Positions 60,257 to 64,000 of a stretch of 64,000 bases of DNA are shown piece by piece. The DNA is from an uncultured Ruegeria sp. GTDB taxonomy: Bacteria > Pseudomonadota > Alphaproteobacteria > Rhodobacterales > Rhodobacteraceae. A program made the position numbers and the translations under genes. The stretch is from positions 62,001 through 126,000 of the forward strand of contig NZ_CANMQQ010000001.1 in NCBI RefSeq assembly GCF_947500045.1, given 5' to 3'. Position 1 is the first letter of the stretch. Each line of letters opens with the position of its first letter. Below the pieces are notes generated by a model, which was not told where the DNA came from, did no database searches, and saw only the letters and a program-made list of their open reading frames with translations.

Positions 60257-61141
60257 ATGGGCGAAACAGACGGCAGTTCTAGGGCGGCGCATGGCGCGCA
60301 TTCTCAGAACAGCAGCAATGGCAGCGACGATAGGGGCGGGCTTTTTTCCCGACTTCTCGACGCATTTTCTTCTCAGAGTGATGAGACCGGTCCGTTGAAC
60401 GGGGCTGAAGTCATGGACACACAGCCAAGGGGCATGATCAATCTGCGCAGAATGCGGGTTGAAGATGTGGCGATACCGACGGCCGAGATCATCTCGGTCC
60501 CTTCGATAACACCTAAGGACGAGTTGGCGCAGATTTTCCGCGAGAGTGGTTTGTCGCGAATCCCTGTTTATGAAGGTACCCTCGATACGCCGCTGGGCTT
60601 TGTCCATCTCAAGGATTTCGCACTGACCCATGGGTTCAATGGCAACGCGTCTGAGTTCGATTTGAAATCGATGCTAAGGACATTGCTGTTTGTCCCGCCG
60701 TCTATGCCGATTGGTGTGCTGCTAACCAAAATGCAGACCGAGCGTCGCCATATGGCATTGGTCATTGACGAATACGGCGGCGTTGACGGGTTGTTGACCA
60801 TCGAAGACCTGATCGAACAGGTTGTTGGGGAAATCGCCGACGAACATGATGCCGACGAGGATCAACTGTGGATACAGGAAAAACCCGGCTGCTACGTCGT
60901 TCAGGCGCGCGTACCGCTTGAGGATTTCGAAGCTGAGATCGGCCGCTCTCTGACCAGCCACGAGGACGTGGATGAAGAAGAGATCGACACTTTGGGCGGT
61001 CTGGTTTTCATGCTGTCTGGACGTGTACCGGCACGCGGCGAAGTGGTGTGCCACCCCGAAGGCCCCGAATTCGAAGTCATTGATGCTGACCCACGCCGTA
61101 TTAAGCGATTGCGCGTGATGTTGCCGGATATCGCTGCATGA
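60257..61141 (+). CDS. corC: HlyC/CorC-type CBS-domain protein
   Basis: RVEDVAIPTAEIISVPSITPKDELAQIFRESGLSRIPVYEGTLDTPLGFVHLKDF CBS pair; C-terminal CorC_HlyC domain. Confidence 0.93.
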   Translation: MGETDGSSRAAHGAHSQNSSNGSDDRGGLFSRLLDAFSSQSDETGPLNGAEVMDTQPRGMINLRRMRVEDVAIPTAEIISVPSITPKDELAQIFRESGLSRIPVYEGTLDTPLGFVHLKDFALTHGFNGNASEFDLKSMLRTLLFVPPSMPIGVLLTKMQTERRHMALVIDEYGGVDGLLTIEDLIEQVVGEIADEHDADEDQLWIQEKPGCYVVQARVPLEDFEAEIGRSLTSHEDVDEEEIDTLGGLVFMLSGRVPARGEVVCHPEGPEFEVIDADPRRIKRLRVMLPDIAA

Positions 61142-62643
61142 ATCTTGCCCGAGGGTGGCCCGGTTGGCTGCGGTTCGTATTGGCGGCATTCTTGGGTGTC
61201 GTGGCGGCTTGCGGCCTTGCTCCACTTGGGTATTGGCCGGCGACGTTGGTCGCTCTGGTACTGCTGGCTCCGCTGTATTTGTCCTCGGAAACAAGTCGCC
61301 GGGCGGCTTTGCTGGGCTGGATGTTTGCCACGGGATATTTCGCTCATGCGTTGAGCTGGATAATTGAGCCTTTCCAGGTCGACGCAGACCGCCACGCATG
61401 GATGGCGCCGTTTGCGTTGATCTTCTTATCAGGCGGTTTGGCATTGTTCTGGGCGCTGGCCTTTGGAGTTGCAAAACGCATCGGTGGTTCACCGGTCGTA
61501 CAGACCGCCCTACTGGCCGTGACGTTGTCTCTGGCCGAATTTGCGAGAGGGTATGTACTGACGGGATTCCCGTGGGCGGGCATCGCGCAGATTTGGGTGG
61601 AGACACCATTTGCTCAACTGCTCGCGCTCCTTGGTCCCTTTGGTTTGGGGGCACTGACTCTGGTTTCTACGTTGCCGCTGGGCGCTGCTTTGTTCGACAA
61701 CCGGGGGGCTCGTGGGCTGGCGGTACCAGTTGCAGTGACTGTGGGGTGTGCCGCATTCGCGCTGATATTTGCTGTCACCCGCCCACCAGTTGAACATACG
61801 GGTCATATAGTTCGTCTGACTCAGCCCAATGCCCCGCAGCATCAGAAATGGGACCCTGACTTTGCACCTCTGTTTTTTGCACGTCAACTTGCGTACACAG
61901 CAGCCGAGCCTAAACCGGACCTAATAATATGGCCTGAAACCTCCGTGCCAGCGTGGCTAGACAGCGCACAGCCCTATCTTGCGGCGATCGACGGGGCGGC
62001 GCAGGGCACACCGGTGTTTCTCGGCATCCAGCGTGCCGCAGGTCAGCAGATTTATAACTCGATGATCTACCTGAATGAGAAAGGCGAGCAGGAGGGCCTG
62101 TATGACAAGCACCACCTGGCCCCGTTTGGAGAATATGTGCCATTGGGCGAAGTGATGGCCCGTTTCGGGATCTACGGGATGGCAGCAACAACTGGGAATG
62201 GTTTTAGTGCCGGGCCGGGTGCCGCGTTGATGGACGCAGGGCCGCTTGGCAAGGCATTGCCGTTGATCTGTTACGAGGCAGTATTCACGCAGGATGTTCT
62301 GGCTGCGCCAGAACGTGCGGATTTTCTTTTGCAGATTACCAATGATGCCTGGTTCGGAACACGGTCCGGCCCGTATCAGCATCTAGCTCAGGCGCAGATG
62401 CGCGCAATCGAACAAGGCCTGCCTATGCTGCGTTCGGCCAATACCGGGGTGTCAGCGATGATCGACCCTGTGGGGCGTATCACCGAGTCTCTGGCTTTGG
62501 GGCAGGCCGGGTTTATCGATGCTGAATTGCCACTTCCTCAGGCGCCAACGATTTATTCCCGGATCGGGGACAAGCCGGTGCTTTTCTTTCTTTTGACGCT
62601 TTTCGCGCTGCTATGGCGCTACACTTGGCAGAGGCAGGCCTAA
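61138..62643 (+). CDS. lnt: Apolipoprotein N-acyltransferase
   Basis: WPETSVPAWL, KHHLAPFGEYVPL, ICYEAVF, QITNDAWFGTRSGPYQHLAQAQMRAIEQGLPMLRSANTGVSAMIDP. Confidence 0.95.
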   Translation: MNLARGWPGWLRFVLAAFLGVVAACGLAPLGYWPATLVALVLLAPLYLSSETSRRAALLGWMFATGYFAHALSWIIEPFQVDADRHAWMAPFALIFLSGGLALFWALAFGVAKRIGGSPVVQTALLAVTLSLAEFARGYVLTGFPWAGIAQIWVETPFAQLLALLGPFGLGALTLVSTLPLGAALFDNRGARGLAVPVAVTVGCAAFALIFAVTRPPVEHTGHIVRLTQPNAPQHQKWDPDFAPLFFARQLAYTAAEPKPDLIIWPETSVPAWLDSAQPYLAAIDGAAQGTPVFLGIQRAAGQQIYNSMIYLNEKGEQEGLYDKHHLAPFGEYVPLGEVMARFGIYGMAATTGNGFSAGPGAALMDAGPLGKALPLICYEAVFTQDVLAAPERADFLLQITNDAWFGTRSGPYQHLAQAQMRAIEQGLPMLRSANTGVSAMIDPVGRITESLALGQAGFIDAELPLPQAPTIYSRIGDKPVLFFLLTLFALLWRYTWQRQA

Positions 62644-62689
62644 TTTCTGATTGACCCTGCAAATTTGTGGGCGTATTCGGTCGAACGCC

Positions 62690-62736
62690 CGTCACAACGG
62701 CTTCCTGGCGTGATGGGGAAATCTCAATGGAGCATT
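62690..62736 (+). ncRNA. SAM/SAH riboswitch (Rhodobacterales type) in metK leader
   Basis: CGTCACAACGGCTTCCTGGCGTGATG...CAATGGAGCA; P1 62690-62695/62710-62715, conserved AACGGCTTCCTGGCG loop and 3' TGGAGCA overlapping the Shine-Dalgarno region 10 nt before metK. Confidence 0.92.
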
Positions 62737-62739
62737 TTC

Positions 62740-63921
62740 ATGTCCCGACAGAACTACATTTTTACTTCGGAATCCGTTTCCGAAGGGCACCCGGATAAGG
62801 TTTGCGACCGAATTTCAGACGCCGTACTTGACGCTTTACTGCGCGAAGAACCCGAGGCACGCGTAGCGTGTGAAACTTTTGCAACGACGGACCGTGTGGT
62901 CATTGGCGGCGAAGTGGGGCTATCGGATCAGGAAAAGCTCCACGATTACATGGCCCATATCGATGATATCGCACGGGCCTGCATCAAGGATATCGGGTAC
63001 GAGCAGGACAAGTTTCACCACGAAACTGTCGAAGTGACCAACCTGCTGCACGAACAGTCGGCCCATATCGCGCAGGGCGTGGATGCGGCTGGTGATAAGG
63101 ATGAAGGTGCAGGCGATCAGGGCATCATGTTTGGCTATGCCACAACTGAAACACCAGCGCTTATGCCCGCGCCGATCCAGTACTCCCACGCAATTCTTCG
63201 GCGACTGGCCGAGGTTCGCAAAAATGGCACCGAACCCGCTTTGGGCCCGGATGCGAAGTCTCAGCTGTCGGTCGTCTATCGTGATGGCAAGCCCGTCGGC
63301 GTCAGCTCGATCGTGCTGTCGACCCAGCATCTGGATGAGACGCTGACGTCGGATGATATCCGCGCCATCGTCGAGCCCTACATCCGCGAAACCCTGCCCG
63401 ACGGTTGGCTGAATGCCGAGACAGACTGGCATGTGAACCCTACTGGCAAGTTCGTCATTGGCGGGCCGGACGGCGATGCGGGTTTGACCGGGCGCAAGAT
63501 CATCGTGGATACCTACGGGGGTGCGGCGCCACATGGCGGCGGTGCATTCTCGGGGAAAGATCCGACCAAAGTGGACCGTTCGGCTGCTTATGCCGCGCGT
63601 TATCTGGCCAAGAATGTCGTTGCTGCAGGTATGGCAGAGCGGTGCACCATTCAGTTGAGCTATGCAATCGGGGTGTCCAAACCGCTGTCGATCTATGCCG
63701 ACACACACGGTACTGGCCAGATCGCAGATGCGATAATCGAAAAAGCGGTCGGTCAAGTGATGGACCTGACCCCACGCGGCATTCGAGAGCACCTGCAACT
63801 GAACAAGCCCATCTATCAGCGCACAGCAGCTTATGGCCATTTTGGACGTGAACCTGATGCGGATGGCGGTTTCAGCTGGGAACGCACAGACTTGATCGAT
63901 GCTCTGAAACGGGCGGTCTGA
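62740..63921 (+). CDS. metK: S-adenosylmethionine synthetase
   Basis: [55 protein letters not shown]; start at MSRQNYIF. Confidence 0.98.
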   Translation: MSRQNYIFTSESVSEGHPDKVCDRISDAVLDALLREEPEARVACETFATTDRVVIGGEVGLSDQEKLHDYMAHIDDIARACIKDIGYEQDKFHHETVEVTNLLHEQSAHIAQGVDAAGDKDEGAGDQGIMFGYATTETPALMPAPIQYSHAILRRLAEVRKNGTEPALGPDAKSQLSVVYRDGKPVGVSSIVLSTQHLDETLTSDDIRAIVEPYIRETLPDGWLNAETDWHVNPTGKFVIGGPDGDAGLTGRKIIVDTYGGAAPHGGGAFSGKDPTKVDRSAAYAARYLAKNVVAAGMAERCTIQLSYAIGVSKPLSIYADTHGTGQIADAIIEKAVGQVMDLTPRGIREHLQLNKPIYQRTAAYGHFGREPDADGGFSWERTDLIDALKRAV

Positions 63922-63929
63922 GCGTTATT

Positions 63930-63957
63930 GAAGCAACCCCCTGATCGGGGGTGCTTC
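63930..63957 (+). terminator. Hairpin downstream of metK
   Basis: GAAGCA(A)CCCCC-tgatc-GGGGGTGCTTC; no T-tract. Confidence 0.45.
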
Positions 63958-63982
63958 ATCTGGCACGAATAACTCTAAGGGT

Positions 63983-64000
63983 GTGGGGGATGGCCCCCAC
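63983..64000. other. Second hairpin at window edge
   Basis: GTGGGGG-ATGG-CCCCCAC. Confidence 0.35.

Noticed and set aside
60722-61654. 310-aa minus-strand ORF
   Set aside because: Antisense to corC/lnt, low-complexity composition typical of shadow ORFs.
62920-63840. 306-aa minus-strand ORF
   Set aside because: Antisense to metK.
1-64000. CRISPR arrays, tRNA/rRNA genes, insertion sequences, prophage
   Set aside because: No regularly spaced repeats, transposase/integrase-like proteins, or tRNA/rRNA signatures recognised on reading; a tRNAscan/Infernal run would be needed to exclude small RNAs fully.

Overview
64 kb chromosomal window that looks like a Roseobacter-group (Rhodobacteraceae) alphaproteobacterium; this taxonomic call is an inference from gene content and gene order. 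About 60 protein-coding genes, no rRNA, tRNA or CRISPR seen, and no mobile element. Main blocks: (1) 1-16 kb, phenylacetate (paa) degradation locus: partial paaZ plus a TRAP transporter, paaG-I-K-R, paaJ-A-B-C-D-E plus an extra PaaA/C-like subunit, a Tat-exported cyclase, and a fused enoyl-CoA hydratase/3-hydroxyacyl-CoA dehydrogenase. (2) 16-23.5 kb, rpe and a compact six-gene cluster with four glycosyltransferases, a phosphatase and a deacetylase, plus a small methyltransferase-like gene. (3) 23.9-38.7 kb, MscS channel, peptide-type ABC importer with a CoA-transferase, GST, fused indolepyruvate:ferredoxin oxidoreductase. (4) 39.9-42.9 kb, an ABC-exporter-like protein whose nucleotide-binding motifs are all degenerate and which carries a C-terminal cyclic-nucleotide-binding-like domain. 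(5) 42.9-49.5 kb, catabolic/hydrolase genes. (6) 50-64 kb, core genes fabI-fabB-fabA, irr, miaB, phoH-ybeY-corC-lnt and metK, the last preceded by a SAM/SAH riboswitch. Most noteworthy: the pseudo-ABC/cNMP protein with clustered GCAAATGAA repeats upstream that recur at the irr/fabA promoter; a three-site candidate PaaR operator motif tying TRAP/paaZ, paaG, paaJ, the Tat cyclase and the fused hydratase/dehydrogenase into one regulon; and the glycosyltransferase cluster. All calls are from reading the sequence and the supplied translations; no database search was run.
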